A stretch of DNA of 64,000 nucleotides from Thalassospira profundimaris WP0211 (GTDB lineage: Bacteria; Pseudomonadota; Alphaproteobacteria; Rhodospirillales; Thalassospiraceae). The DNA lies in NCBI RefSeq assembly GCF_000300275.1, contig NZ_AMRN01000010.1:1-64000 (forward strand). Reading direction: 5' to 3'. Below the pieces are notes generated by a model. The model did no database searches. It worked only from the letters and a program-made list of their open reading frames with translations, and had not been told where the DNA came from. Below are positions 26,232-35,183 of this stretch, piece after piece. The number at the start of each line of letters is the position of its first letter. The first letter of the stretch is position 1. A program made the translations under genes and the position numbers.

Positions 26232-26996
26232 TCAGGCAGCCTTGCAGATCGAGTTGCCACCATCGGCCAGCATGGCCGATCCGGTCACAAAGCTTGAATG
26301 ATCAGATGCCAGAAACAATGCCGCCTTGGCAATTTCGTCTGGCGCGGCGATCCGACCGAGCGCATGGAACTTTTCCACCATTGCCCGTGCTTCCGGATCA
26401 TTGGCAAAGCTTGCCACCATCGGGGTATCTGTTCCGCCCGGCAACAACGCATTTACCCGCACATTGGCGCCGCCATATTCCACGGCCAGACATTGCGCCA
26501 TCCCGATCAGGCCCATTTTACTTGCCGCATAGGCCGTCATGCCCGGCAGGCCAATGGTATGTCCAACAAAGGTAGAAGTAAAAATAACCGATCCGCCGCC
26601 GCGTTTGGCAATTGCGGGCATCTGGTATTTCGCCCCGAACATGGCAGATGTCAGGTTGGTTCGAATGGTTTTCTCCCACTCCCCAACATCAATATCACTC
26701 AGCGCACCGGGTGATCCGAGGGTTCCGGCATTGTTGAACCCCACATCAAGCCCACCATATTCATCAATCGCTGCATCAACCAATGCCTTGGCAAACGCCT
26801 CGTCGCAGACATCCCCGGCAAGGGCAAATGCCTTGCCGCCTGCCCCATTGATTTCCGCCACAACCTGATCAAGTCGGTCTTCCGAGCGTGCCGCAAGCAC
26901 AAGCTTTGCCCCTTCCCGGGCAAACAGTTTGGCCGATGCAGCGCCGATCCCGGAACTTGCACCGGTGATGATAACAACCTTGTCTTCAAGCAACAT
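26232..26996 (-). CDS. Short-chain dehydrogenase/reductase (SDR), classical type
   Basis: A 254-residue NAD(P)-dependent oxidoreductase. The cofactor motif TGASSGIG is at 11-18 and NNAG near 88-91. The catalytic triad is in place: Ser141 (FTSTF), Tyr156 and Lys160 (YAASK). LLPGGTDTPM and a C-terminal DGG motif match the FabG-like group. The basic residue after the second beta strand (AARSED) hints at NADPH preference. The substrate cannot be named. It is monocistronic and has no informative neighbours. Confidence 0.88.
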   Translation of the reverse strand: MLLEDKVVIITGASSGIGAASAKLFAREGAKLVLAARSEDRLDQVVAEINGAGGKAFALAGDVCDEAFAKALVDAAIDEYGGLDVGFNNAGTLGSPGALSDIDVGEWEKTIRTNLTSAMFGAKYQMPAIAKRGGGSVIFTSTFVGHTIGLPGMTAYAASKMGLIGMAQCLAVEYGGANVRVNALLPGGTDTPMVASFANDPEARAMVEKFHALGRIAAPDEIAKAALFLASDHSSFVTGSAMLADGGNSICKAA

Positions 26997-27133
26997 GATC
27001 TATCCAATCCATCTGGCACCGGTTCAGTTGACTGAGCGGTGCGGTTAACGATGGCAAAAGGATATGGGGCAGAGCCCAGTGTTGCTCGCCGGTTTCGGAC
27101 CTCACGTTCCTGTCGCGCAGAAACCCGGATGTA

Positions 27134-27721
27134 TCAGTTGCCCGATACCCACGCCCGGACGTCATCCATCATCGTCGGCTCATAGCCAATCGGATCAGGC
27201 ATCGGCTCAGACCGGACAATGATGCCCGACTGGGTGCGATAGACGGTATAAAGCGTGTCTTGCTTGATATCGGTAAAGGTTGAACTGCCATATTCGGCAT
27301 CGACCAGAAAATTCCATTCCGCCAGATAGTTCATCAGATCAAGCACATCGCCCTGCCCCAGATCATAGGCCATCTTCGGCTTGGTGTTCTCATCATTGAT
27401 ATCGCGATAGCGCCCCTCAAAACGCACCAGCTTATAGCGCGCATCCATGCCCATCACATTGGCCCAGGGTTTCAGCTTGATGAACTCGGCATCAATCCGC
27501 CACTGATCGCCATAAATCTCAAAGATGCCGACATCCCCGCCTTCGCCCGCCGCCAGATGGGCCTCGAACAAATCCTCCCCAAGCGGCTCGAAATACATCT
27601 TGGCAATCGGCTCCTCGGCCGTCAGCCGGACATAGGTCAGGATCGTCAGCCCCATGGACGCAACCAGCGCCACAGACAGCACAACCACCAGAAACAGAGA
27701 AACCCTTACCAAGCGAAACAT
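27134..27721 (-). CDS. Membrane-anchored protein of unknown function
   Basis: A 195-residue protein with an N-terminal hydrophobic segment (residues 4-33) that anchors it in the inner membrane, leaving a periplasmic domain. The domain contains FEIYGDQWRIDAEFIKLKPW and ARYKLVRFEGRYRD stretches that look like beta strands. I do not recognise the family; relatives in related genomes are, as far as I recall, annotated only as hypothetical or multidrug-transporter-like. The ATG has GGAAGG upstream. It is followed by no obvious terminator and preceded by the pnt terminator. Confidence 0.7.
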   Translation of the reverse strand: MFRLVRVSLFLVVVLSVALVASMGLTILTYVRLTAEEPIAKMYFEPLGEDLFEAHLAAGEGGDVGIFEIYGDQWRIDAEFIKLKPWANVMGMDARYKLVRFEGRYRDINDENTKPKMAYDLGQGDVLDLMNYLAEWNFLVDAEYGSSTFTDIKQDTLYTVYRTQSGIIVRSEPMPDPIGYEPTMMDDVRAWVSGN

Positions 27722-27784
27722 GCGACCTTCCGAACCAAAACTTCAGGGCGAAGCATGACAGAACTATAAGACGTTGTAGCGCCG

Positions 27785-27823
27785 AAAAAAAGGCGGCCCC
27801 ATCGGAGCCGCCTTTTGTCTTTT
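27785..27823 (-). terminator. Intrinsic terminator of the pnt operon
   Basis: Stem AAAAGGCGGC/GCCGCCTTTT (27788-27797 and 27807-27816) is followed by a seven-T run on the minus strand, just after the pntB stop. Confidence 0.85.
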
Positions 27824-27840
27824 CAAACCGAATGGCTTGA

Positions 27841-29238
27841 TCAGTTATCGAGATGCATGACGATTTCTTCGCACATCTTTTTGGCATCGCCGAACAACAT
27901 CATGGTGTTGTCCTTGAAGAACAGTTCGTTCTGGATGCCAGCGTAACCGGCTGACATGCCGCGTTTGACGAACAGGACCGTTTTGGCCTTTTCGACTTCA
28001 AGGATCGGCATGCCAAAGATCGGGCTTGCCGGGTCGGTTTTGGCTGCCGGGTTGGTGATATCATTGGCACCAATCACGAAGGCAACGTCAGCCGATCCGA
28101 AATCACGGTTGATTTCTTCCATTTCCAGCACGTCGTCATAAGGCACGCTGGCCTCGGCCAGAAGCACGTTCATGTGACCCGGCATACGTCCGGCCACCGG
28201 ATGGATGGCGTAACGGACTTTGACACCCTCGGCTTTGAGGATATCGGCCATTTCACGCAGCGCATGCTGTGCCTGTGCCACGGCCATACCGTAGCCCGGC
28301 ACGATGATGACGCTCGATGCGTTCTTCATGATGAAGGACGCATCATCGGCCGAGCCGGATTTGACCGACCGATCACCATCGCCGCCAGCACCTGCGGCTG
28401 CTTCGCCCTCTGCGCCAAAGCCACCAAAGATGACATTGAAGATCGAGCGGTTCATGCCCTTGCACATGATGTAGGACAGGATCGCACCCGACGCACCGAC
28501 AAGCGCCCCGGTAATGATCAGCGCACTGTTCTGAAGCGTAAAGCCGATGCCACATGCCGCCCAACCCGAATACGAGTTCAGCATGGAAACAACGACCGGC
28601 ATGTCTGCGCCGCCAATCGGAATGATCAGCGTAACCCCCAGAACAAGGGCAAGTGCAACAAGGATCCAGAATGCGGTATGGCTTTCGGTCACCACAAGGA
28701 TGATGCCAAAGACAACAATGGCAATCCCGATGGCAAGGTTAAGCATATGCTGCCCCTTGAACCGGACAGGCGTGCCCGAAACAATTCCCTGCAACTTACC
28801 AAACGCAATCAGGGATCCGGTGAAGGTAATCGCACCAATCGCAACACCAAGCCCCATTTCAATCAGGCTGGCCGCACCGATATTGCCCGCCGTTCCGATG
28901 CCATAGGCACCCGGCGAATAAAGTGCTGCGCCTGCGACAAACACCGCCGCCAGACCGACCAGCGAGTGGAAGGCCGCAACTAGTTGTGGCAGGGCGGTCA
29001 TCTGGATCTTGAGCGCGATGACCGTACCAATCGCACCACCGATCAGAATACCGACGATGATGGTTGTGTATGACAGCACGGCCGGACTTGCCAGCGTGGT
29101 AAAGATGGCGATTGCCATACCCACCATGCCAAGGATGTTCCCGGTCCGGGCCGATTCAGGTGACGAAAGTCCGCGCAACGAAAGAATGAAGCAGACCGAG
29201 GCCACCAGATACAGGAAAGCCGATAGGTTTTCCGACAT
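27841..29238 (-). CDS. pntB: NAD(P) transhydrogenase subunit beta
   Basis: A 465-residue subunit of the proton-pumping transhydrogenase, which uses the proton motive force to reduce NADP+ with NADH. The N-terminal two thirds hold about eight or nine membrane segments; the C-terminal domain III binds NADP(H), with [17 protein letters not shown], the [23 protein letters not shown] block and the [10 protein letters not shown] end. It is the last gene of a three-gene operon, 12 bp after pntAB, with GGGGGAA before the ATG. Confidence 0.96.
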   Translation of the reverse strand: MSENLSAFLYLVASVCFILSLRGLSSPESARTGNILGMVGMAIAIFTTLASPAVLSYTTIIVGILIGGAIGTVIALKIQMTALPQLVAAFHSLVGLAAVFVAGAALYSPGAYGIGTAGNIGAASLIEMGLGVAIGAITFTGSLIAFGKLQGIVSGTPVRFKGQHMLNLAIGIAIVVFGIILVVTESHTAFWILVALALVLGVTLIIPIGGADMPVVVSMLNSYSGWAACGIGFTLQNSALIITGALVGASGAILSYIMCKGMNRSIFNVIFGGFGAEGEAAAGAGGDGDRSVKSGSADDASFIMKNASSVIIVPGYGMAVAQAQHALREMADILKAEGVKVRYAIHPVAGRMPGHMNVLLAEASVPYDDVLEMEEINRDFGSADVAFVIGANDITNPAAKTDPASPIFGMPILEVEKAKTVLFVKRGMSAGYAGIQNELFFKDNTMMLFGDAKKMCEEIVMHLDN

Positions 29239-29250
29239 TGTGTGTTCCCC

Positions 29251-29682
29251 CTACTTCTTTTTCTTGAACATATGCAGCATGCGCTGGGCGACGATGAAGC
29301 CACCGAAAATGTTGACCGAGGCCAACACCACCGCAATGAAGCCCATCATCTTGGAGAAGTTCATCTCCACCGGGCCTGCTGCCAGAAGCGCACCGACGAT
29401 AATCACCGACGAAATGGCGTTGGTCACAGCCATCAGGGGTGAATGAAGGGCCGGGGTAACTTTCCACACGACGTAATAGCCAACAAAGCAGGCCAAGACG
29501 AATACGGTCAGGCCAAGGACAGTCGGACTAACGCCTGATCCCTGTACCGCGACCGCGGCCGTGCCAGCGGCATCGGACGCACCACTTGCCAGACTATCGG
29601 CAAGCTTTGCGGCCTTTTCCGCAAGGCCAAGGGCGGCATCGCGGAGTTCATTTGCATTCTGGGCTACGGATTGATCAGCCAT
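29251..29682 (-). CDS. pntAB: NAD(P) transhydrogenase subunit alpha part 2
   Basis: A 143-residue small membrane subunit carrying the alpha-chain transmembrane helices (about 53-140). Ala-rich N-terminal residues precede [16 protein letters not shown], then [20 protein letters not shown] and a [14 protein letters not shown] end. In Rhodospirillum and relatives the E. coli alpha subunit is split in two, as here. The ATG at 29682 has GGAGGAGG upstream and lies inside pntAA, overlapping it by 8 bp. Confidence 0.94.
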   Translation of the reverse strand: MADQSVAQNANELRDAALGLAEKAAKLADSLASGASDAAGTAAVAVQGSGVSPTVLGLTVFVLACFVGYYVVWKVTPALHSPLMAVTNAISSVIIVGALLAAGPVEMNFSKMMGFIAVVLASVNIFGGFIVAQRMLHMFKKKK

Positions 29683-30838
29683 TTGCGACCTCCTCCCCGC
29701 CGAATTTCGGATGAACGACCTTTCCATCATGGGTCAGGCGCGTCTCGGCGATGATCTGGTCCTCGCCATTAAACGACAGCGTGCCTTTGTCCTTATCGAC
29801 AGAAAGGGTGATGAAGTTCAAAAGGTTCTTGGCATACATCGCCGTTGCATCGGTTGCGACGGAACTGGTGATGTTGGCAGGACCGATCAGCTTGACGCCA
29901 TTATCGGTCATCACCGTTTCACCAAGTTTCACACCTGCAACGTTGCCACCACGCTCAGCCGCCAGATCAATAATGACCGAACCCGGCTTCATGCCCGCCA
30001 CCATATCAGCAGTGACGATTTCCGGTGCCGGACGGCCCGGAATAAGCGCTGTGGTAATGACGATGTCGGTTTTGGTCAGAACCTCTTTCAGCTTTTCAGC
30101 CTGTTTCTTTTTGTAGTCGTCCGACATTTCCTTGGCATAGCCACCGGAAGTTTCGGCATCAGATGCCGTGTCGTCTTCGACTTCAATAAAGGTCCCGCCA
30201 AGCGACTGAACCTGTTCTTTCACGGCCGGGCGCACATCAAATGCCGATACAACGGCACCAAGGCGCTTGGCGGTTGCAATTGCCTGCAGGCCGGCAACAC
30301 CGGCCCCGACCACGACAACGCGTGCAGGTGCAAGTGTGCCCGCCGCCGTCATCATCATCGGATAGATGCGGCCAAATTCATGGGCGGCATCCAGAACGGC
30401 GCGATAACCCGCCAGGTTGGATTGCGAGGACAGCACATCCATCGACTGTGCGCGTGAAATACGCGGCATCAGTTCCATCGAATAGCCATCAACACCGGCC
30501 TTTGCCATCGCTTCGATCAGGTCCTTGCGATCATAGGGCTCAAGCAGGGCCACAACGGCGGCCCCCTTTTTATAGGCGGTTAATTCGTTGGTTTTGCCGT
30601 CAATGACAGGTGGGCGCACCTTGAAGATGACATCGGCATCCTTCACGGTGGTTTTCATTGTTTTGGCAATGGTTGCACCAGCATCGACAAAGCGATCATC
30701 CGGTATGGCGGCGTCTATTCCGGCGCCAGCCTCGATTGCAACGTCAAACCCCAGAGCCTTAAGCTTTTTTACGGTCTCTGGCGTGACGGCAACGCGCTTT
30801 TCCCCGGGCCATATTTCCTTTGGAACGGCCAGTTTCAT
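29675..30838 (-). CDS. pntAA: NAD(P) transhydrogenase subunit alpha part 1
   Basis: A 387-residue soluble domain I that binds NAD(H). The N-terminal half starts [17 protein letters not shown], like alanine dehydrogenase. The Rossmann domain has [26 protein letters not shown] at the ribose-binding position and the mobile loop [11 protein letters not shown]. It passes hydride to NADP+ on PntB. The ATG has AAGGAGG upstream. It is the first gene of the operon, and a 770-bp region with hairpins and palindromes precedes it. Confidence 0.96.
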   Translation of the reverse strand: MKLAVPKEIWPGEKRVAVTPETVKKLKALGFDVAIEAGAGIDAAIPDDRFVDAGATIAKTMKTTVKDADVIFKVRPPVIDGKTNELTAYKKGAAVVALLEPYDRKDLIEAMAKAGVDGYSMELMPRISRAQSMDVLSSQSNLAGYRAVLDAAHEFGRIYPMMMTAAGTLAPARVVVVGAGVAGLQAIATAKRLGAVVSAFDVRPAVKEQVQSLGGTFIEVEDDTASDAETSGGYAKEMSDDYKKKQAEKLKEVLTKTDIVITTALIPGRPAPEIVTADMVAGMKPGSVIIDLAAERGGNVAGVKLGETVMTDNGVKLIGPANITSSVATDATAMYAKNLLNFITLSVDKDKGTLSFNGEDQIIAETRLTHDGKVVHPKFGGEEVANG

Positions 30839-31609
30839 CGCGTTTGACCTCCTTCCCTAAATGATTGGTCAGTTTGACAATCCGTCTTCATTCAAAGCAA
30901 CCGGTTCCAGAACGTCATTTCGCGTTCCTTTTGGACCGATCACCGGGCAACCCTTGTCCAGTTCAAATCATCCGGGCCAGCACACCTACACCTAAAGCGG
31001 CCCGAAAAAGAAAAAGGCGGTTCTTCAGCAATCGCAGAAGAAACCGCCCACTTTCCCACCACGCATTACAAGGAAAAAACCTTGCTGACATATCAGGTCC
31101 CACCCGCCATTGGTGCTCAGGACAAACAATCAATGACGCCCTGCATGTCTGCGTTGAAAGCAAGATGCGATTTCTGATCCGCAACCACAATCCGAAAAAC
31201 CGACAAAAAATCACTTTAACTTTATATCAGTTAATATATCGAAAAATCCATTATGTGCGGAAATTCGCACATTTCATTTCCATTATGGAACAGGTCCTGA
31301 TCCGGATCGTCACACAATAGAACGTTGATTTTTGGCAGTTTCCCCTGTTTTCGCCTCACGTTGTAAGTGAATATTATCTTACAAATAAACGCCCAAGTCT
31401 TCATTTATTCCCAAATGGGCACGCAATAGGGAACGCTGCAAACGCAAAAAGGTTCGCAAAAATATTCTCGATTTTTGGGAAACCAAACCGGATCAGACAT
31501 CAAAAATCGGATTTTCCATCGCGCAATTTGCCCAAACGGGCACTCGACTCTGCATTGAAAACCCGACTCGCTTGGGTCCGGATATGTTGGTGAATGCGCC
31601 TGGCGCGCC
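30839..31609. promoter_or_regulatory. Long upstream region of the pnt operon
   Basis: 770 bp with no supported gene, AT-rich in its middle. Operator-like repeats include TGTGCG/CGCACA (31254-31271), TTGTAAG-N10-CTTACAA (31361-31384) and two similar CCCAAA(T/C)GGGCAC elements near 31410 and 31531. It also contains the intrinsic terminator listed separately. The promoter of pntAA and the 3' end of the ABC1 kinase transcript must lie here. Confidence 0.5.
31005..31048 (-). terminator. Intrinsic terminator upstream of pntAA
   Basis: GGCGGTTCTTC and GAAGAAACCGCC (31016-31048) pair with one bulge, and the minus strand continues TTTTTCTTTTTCGGG. It faces pntAA but lies about 180 bp before its start, so it ends either the ABC1 kinase transcript, a small RNA, or an attenuated pnt leader. 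Confidence 0.7.
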
Positions 31610-32989
31610 TTATTGGTCGGGGCGTTCCAAACCGATCTGGGCCAGTGCATCTTTTTGACGGGCTTCAAGTTTTGCCACGTCAAAATCGCCGACAAGATCG
31701 TTAAACAGGCGATACCAGTTCACCTCTGCATCAAGACGCAGGAACACCGCGCCAAGCCCGACCGCTGCGCGGTCAACCAGAACGAACTCGCGGGGTGGTT
31801 TGACACCGCCGACACGGCGGAGTTCCTGATGAACCTTGCCCGCGACCTCTGCGCCATAGGCGACAGAGTTGGTTTCACCCATCTTGCGTTCGCGGTCATC
31901 CAGGATCGGGCCATACACAAAGCTGGCCCAGATATTGAGCACATCAATCAGTTCACGTGATGGGTTTTCAAAGCCCCAGCTTTCATAGGCTGAAACAGCC
32001 TTTTCCTCGTCCTCGTCACGGAGCGCCTCATAAAGTGTGATCACCGCTCTTACGAAATCGGGCTTGAAAATGCGGATACAGCCGAAATCCAGAAGATTGA
32101 CTGAAAGGTCATCACGCAGCGTGTAATTGCCCAGATGCGGATCGCCATGGATCACGCCATAACGGTAAAACGGCACATACCAAGCGCGAAACATATTAAG
32201 CGCCACCTGATTGCGCGCATCCTGATCGGGATCGCTTTCAAGGAAGTGTTTGAATTTCTGCCCGGTTTGCCAGGTCATGGTCAAAAGCCGTTTGGTGGTC
32301 AGCTCATCAACCGGTTCTGGCACATGAACACACGCCTCATCGGCCAGCATATGGCGATAAAGGCGCATATGCTTGGCTTCACGCTCATAGTCGAGTTCTT
32401 CACGCAGGCGGGCGGTCAGTTCTTCCTGAATGTTTTGCGCATCAATCGCGCTGTCATAGCGCTTGTATATCGCAAAGGCTGCGCGCAGTTGCTTAAGGTC
32501 GGCCTCAACCGTTGCCGACATATCCGGATATTGCAGCTTACACGCCACATCGCGCCCATCAGGCAGGACTGCCTTGTGCACCTGCCCAAGTGACGCGGCC
32601 GCCACGGCATCGTGGCTGAATTCTGTGAATTTCGATTGCCATCCGGCCCCAAGTTCGCTTCGCATGCGGCGTTTGACAAACAGCCAGCCCATGCTGGGCG
32701 CATCGGCCTGAAGCTCTGCCAGGGCCTGGGTATATTCCTTGGGCAGGGCATCGGGAATGGTGGACAGGATCTGGGCGACCTTCATCAGCGGCCCCTTAAG
32801 CCCACCAAGGGCAGATGTCAGTTCGGCGGCGTATTTGGCGTGATCAATCTCGCCGCCGAACATTTTTCCGGTGGCTAGGCGCGCGGCCAGTTTACTGGCC
32901 GAAGCCCCCACCCGTGCATAACGACGAACCCGCCCGCCAAACCTGTTTTCCTCGTTCGCGGCGGTGTAATCATCGTCGTTATCACTCAT
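31610..32989 (-). CDS. AarF/ABC1/UbiB-type kinase-like protein
   Basis: A 459-residue member of the ABC1 atypical kinase family, which includes UbiB and COQ8 and supports ubiquinone biosynthesis. The family KxGQ motif reads KVAQ (in GPLMKVAQIL), the alanine-rich nucleotide loop is AAASLGQVH, and the catalytic elements VIHGDPHLGN and LLDFG are present. No C-terminal membrane helices of the UbiB kind are visible, so it is closer to the soluble ABC1 subgroup. It starts 1 bp after the pepF stop, so the two are cotranscribed. Confidence 0.9.
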   Translation of the reverse strand: MSDNDDDYTAANEENRFGGRVRRYARVGASASKLAARLATGKMFGGEIDHAKYAAELTSALGGLKGPLMKVAQILSTIPDALPKEYTQALAELQADAPSMGWLFVKRRMRSELGAGWQSKFTEFSHDAVAAASLGQVHKAVLPDGRDVACKLQYPDMSATVEADLKQLRAAFAIYKRYDSAIDAQNIQEELTARLREELDYEREAKHMRLYRHMLADEACVHVPEPVDELTTKRLLTMTWQTGQKFKHFLESDPDQDARNQVALNMFRAWYVPFYRYGVIHGDPHLGNYTLRDDLSVNLLDFGCIRIFKPDFVRAVITLYEALRDEDEEKAVSAYESWGFENPSRELIDVLNIWASFVYGPILDDRERKMGETNSVAYGAEVAGKVHQELRRVGGVKPPREFVLVDRAAVGLGAVFLRLDAEVNWYRLFNDLVGDFDVAKLEARQKDALAQIGLERPDQ

Positions 32990-32990
32990 C

Positions 32991-34766
32991 TCAGGAAAGC
33001 TCCTCCAGCTCGTCGATCATACGCTTGATCATATTAAGGCCCCGCTGCCAGAAGGCCGGGTCCGATGCATCAAGTCCGAACGGTGCCAGAAGTTCCTGAT
33101 GCCGCTTGGTGCCCCCGGCTTTCAGCATATCAAGATACTTCTGCTGGAAGCCGTCTTCGGCACCCTGATAAACATCATAAAGCGAGTTCACCAGGCAATC
33201 GCCAAAGGCATAGGCATAAACATAGAACGGCGAATGGATGAAGTGCGGAATATAAGACCAGTAGTACTTGTATTCATCTTCATAGCGTATGGCATCGCCC
33301 AGGCTTTCATGCTGTACGGCAATCCAGATCTCGCAGATCTCATCAACGGTCAATTCACCTTCGCGGCGCTTTTCATGCACGCGTTTTTCGAATTCAAAGA
33401 ACGCGATCTGACGCACGACGGTGTTGAGCATGTCCTCAACCTTGCCCGCCAGCATGATGCGCTTCATCTTCGGATCACTTTCCGAACGCAGCATCGACTG
33501 GAAGGTCAGCATTTCACCAAATACCGACGCAGTTTCCGCCAGGGTCAGTGGCGTATCAGACAGGAAATAGCCCTGCTCTGCAGCCAGAACCTGATGCACA
33601 CCATGGCCCAACTCATGGGCCAGCGTCATCACATCACGGGTTTTGCCGTGATAATTCAGCAAAAGGTACGGATGCGCAGACGGCACGGTCGGATGGGCAA
33701 ATGCGCCCGATGACTTGCCCGCACGGGGCGGCACATCAATCCACGGGTTATCAAAGAATTTCTGACCGACTTCTGCCAGTTCCGGGGAAAACTCGCCATA
33801 CGCCTTCAACACGGTCGAACGCGCGGTATCCCAGTCGATCTGACGATCATCATCATCGGGCAGTGGCGCGTTGCGATCCCAGTAATCAAGCTGATCAACA
33901 CCAAACCATTTCGCTTTCAGGCGATAATACCGGTGCGACAGATCGGCATGGCTGTTTTTCACGGCTGTATTAAGCGCATCAACAACTTCATCCTCGACCT
34001 GGTTGGACAGGTTGCGTGATGAAACCGGGGTTGCAAAGTTGCGCAGGCGATCATCAATTTCCTTGTCCTTGGCAAGGGTATTGGTGATGTGCGCCAGAAG
34101 CTTGATGTTCTTGCCCAGAACGTCACCGATTGATTTCGCGGCTTTCTTGCGATCTTCGACCTTGCTTGATGACAGCATGTTCGCAGCGTCCGACATAGTC
34201 AGCTCTTCGCCATCAATCGGGAAGCGCAATTCCGCCATGGTCTGGTCAAACAGGCGCACCCATGCGGCCGATCCGGCGACGCGGCGCTCATGCAGGACCT
34301 GCTCGACCTCATCGGAAAGCTGGTGCGGGCGGAAAGCACGGTTTTCGTCAAGCCACGGGCGATAACGACGCAGTGCTTCGCTTTGTTCGTATTTCGCATC
34401 CAGTGACGCGTCTTCGATCCGGTTGATTTCAAGACCAAAGAACAGCGACAGGCTGGAAATGCCGGTCATTTCTTCCTGAACGAACTGATAGAACTGGCCG
34501 ATGGCCGCGTCCGAGCTATCACCCGCATATTTCAACTGGGCAAAGGAGCCGATCTTGCCACAGATTTCGCTGATGGCTTCGTATTCGGCAATGGCAGTTG
34601 CCAGTTCATCACCGGACAGGTCATTGAGCTTGCCCTGATAGGTCTGCTGAAATGCCTGAGAGCGGCTTTTGGCATCATCAAGATCGCGCCGGATATTCGG
34701 GTCTTTCAGATCGTTATAGAGATCGGTCAGATCCCAGGTCGGCAAATTCTTGTTGATCGCGTTCAT
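32991..34766 (-). CDS. pepF: Oligoendopeptidase F (M3B metallopeptidase)
   Basis: A 591-residue zinc peptidase that cleaves oligopeptides in the cytosol. The catalytic HELGH is at 384-388 in TLAHELGHGVHQ, with the third zinc ligand expected in the following helix (TASVFGEMLT). The C-terminal part has YYWSYIPHFIHSPFYVYAY, typical of the M3 fold and substrate-binding tyrosines. The start has GGAGG six bases upstream. It is the first gene of a pair with the ABC1 kinase and is divergent from the acyl-CoA synthetase. Confidence 0.94.
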   Translation of the reverse strand: MNAINKNLPTWDLTDLYNDLKDPNIRRDLDDAKSRSQAFQQTYQGKLNDLSGDELATAIAEYEAISEICGKIGSFAQLKYAGDSSDAAIGQFYQFVQEEMTGISSLSLFFGLEINRIEDASLDAKYEQSEALRRYRPWLDENRAFRPHQLSDEVEQVLHERRVAGSAAWVRLFDQTMAELRFPIDGEELTMSDAANMLSSSKVEDRKKAAKSIGDVLGKNIKLLAHITNTLAKDKEIDDRLRNFATPVSSRNLSNQVEDEVVDALNTAVKNSHADLSHRYYRLKAKWFGVDQLDYWDRNAPLPDDDDRQIDWDTARSTVLKAYGEFSPELAEVGQKFFDNPWIDVPPRAGKSSGAFAHPTVPSAHPYLLLNYHGKTRDVMTLAHELGHGVHQVLAAEQGYFLSDTPLTLAETASVFGEMLTFQSMLRSESDPKMKRIMLAGKVEDMLNTVVRQIAFFEFEKRVHEKRREGELTVDEICEIWIAVQHESLGDAIRYEDEYKYYWSYIPHFIHSPFYVYAYAFGDCLVNSLYDVYQGAEDGFQQKYLDMLKAGGTKRHQELLAPFGLDASDPAFWQRGLNMIKRMIDELEELS

Positions 34767-35183
34767 TTGTCCTCCAGACAGTCTCTTTGATCATCCTGAC
34801 CCGATATATAGCCTGTGAAAGCCATAGCACCAGACCTGTTGACAGATACGGTTTCAAATTGCTGGGTCGATCATATCGTTCCTTGCACCATCGACAACCG
34901 CAAAGCCATATCCAGCCCAAACAAACTGCAATTTGCAGTACAGTTACACCGGAACAAGGCATTGAAACGCACGTTGCTGTGATATCGGTGACAATTCGGA
35001 CTTTAAAATGTCATTTTCAGGCTGCGCAATTGTGCAATCCCTGATAACAAATTCATCTTGGAACGTTCGTTTATTCCAATCTGCGCGGCCGTTGTGCAGG
35101 TATAAGGTTTATTGCAACGTCCCCATCAGGGCAGCGCAAAGATTGCCCGTTCCCGTGATCAAAAAGTGAGGCAAGGAAACGTC
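34767..35183. promoter_or_regulatory. Divergent control region of pepF and the acyl-CoA synthetase, with two palindromes
   Basis: 417 bp without a gene. ACTGCAA-T-TTGCAGT (34925-34939) is a perfect 15-bp palindrome and TGCGCAATTGTGCA (35023-35036) is nearly perfect. Both look like repressor sites. The TetR-type fatty-acid regulators would be natural candidates, but neither sequence matches a consensus I can name. Confidence 0.5.

Noticed and set aside
30961-30985. GTTCAAATC resembling a tRNA T-loop
   Set aside because: The flanking bases do not pair to form a T-stem and no acceptor or anticodon arm is present.
30865-31320. 151-codon open frame in the pnt upstream region
   Set aside because: No ribosome binding site, no family resemblance, and it spans AT-rich sequence, palindromes and a terminator.
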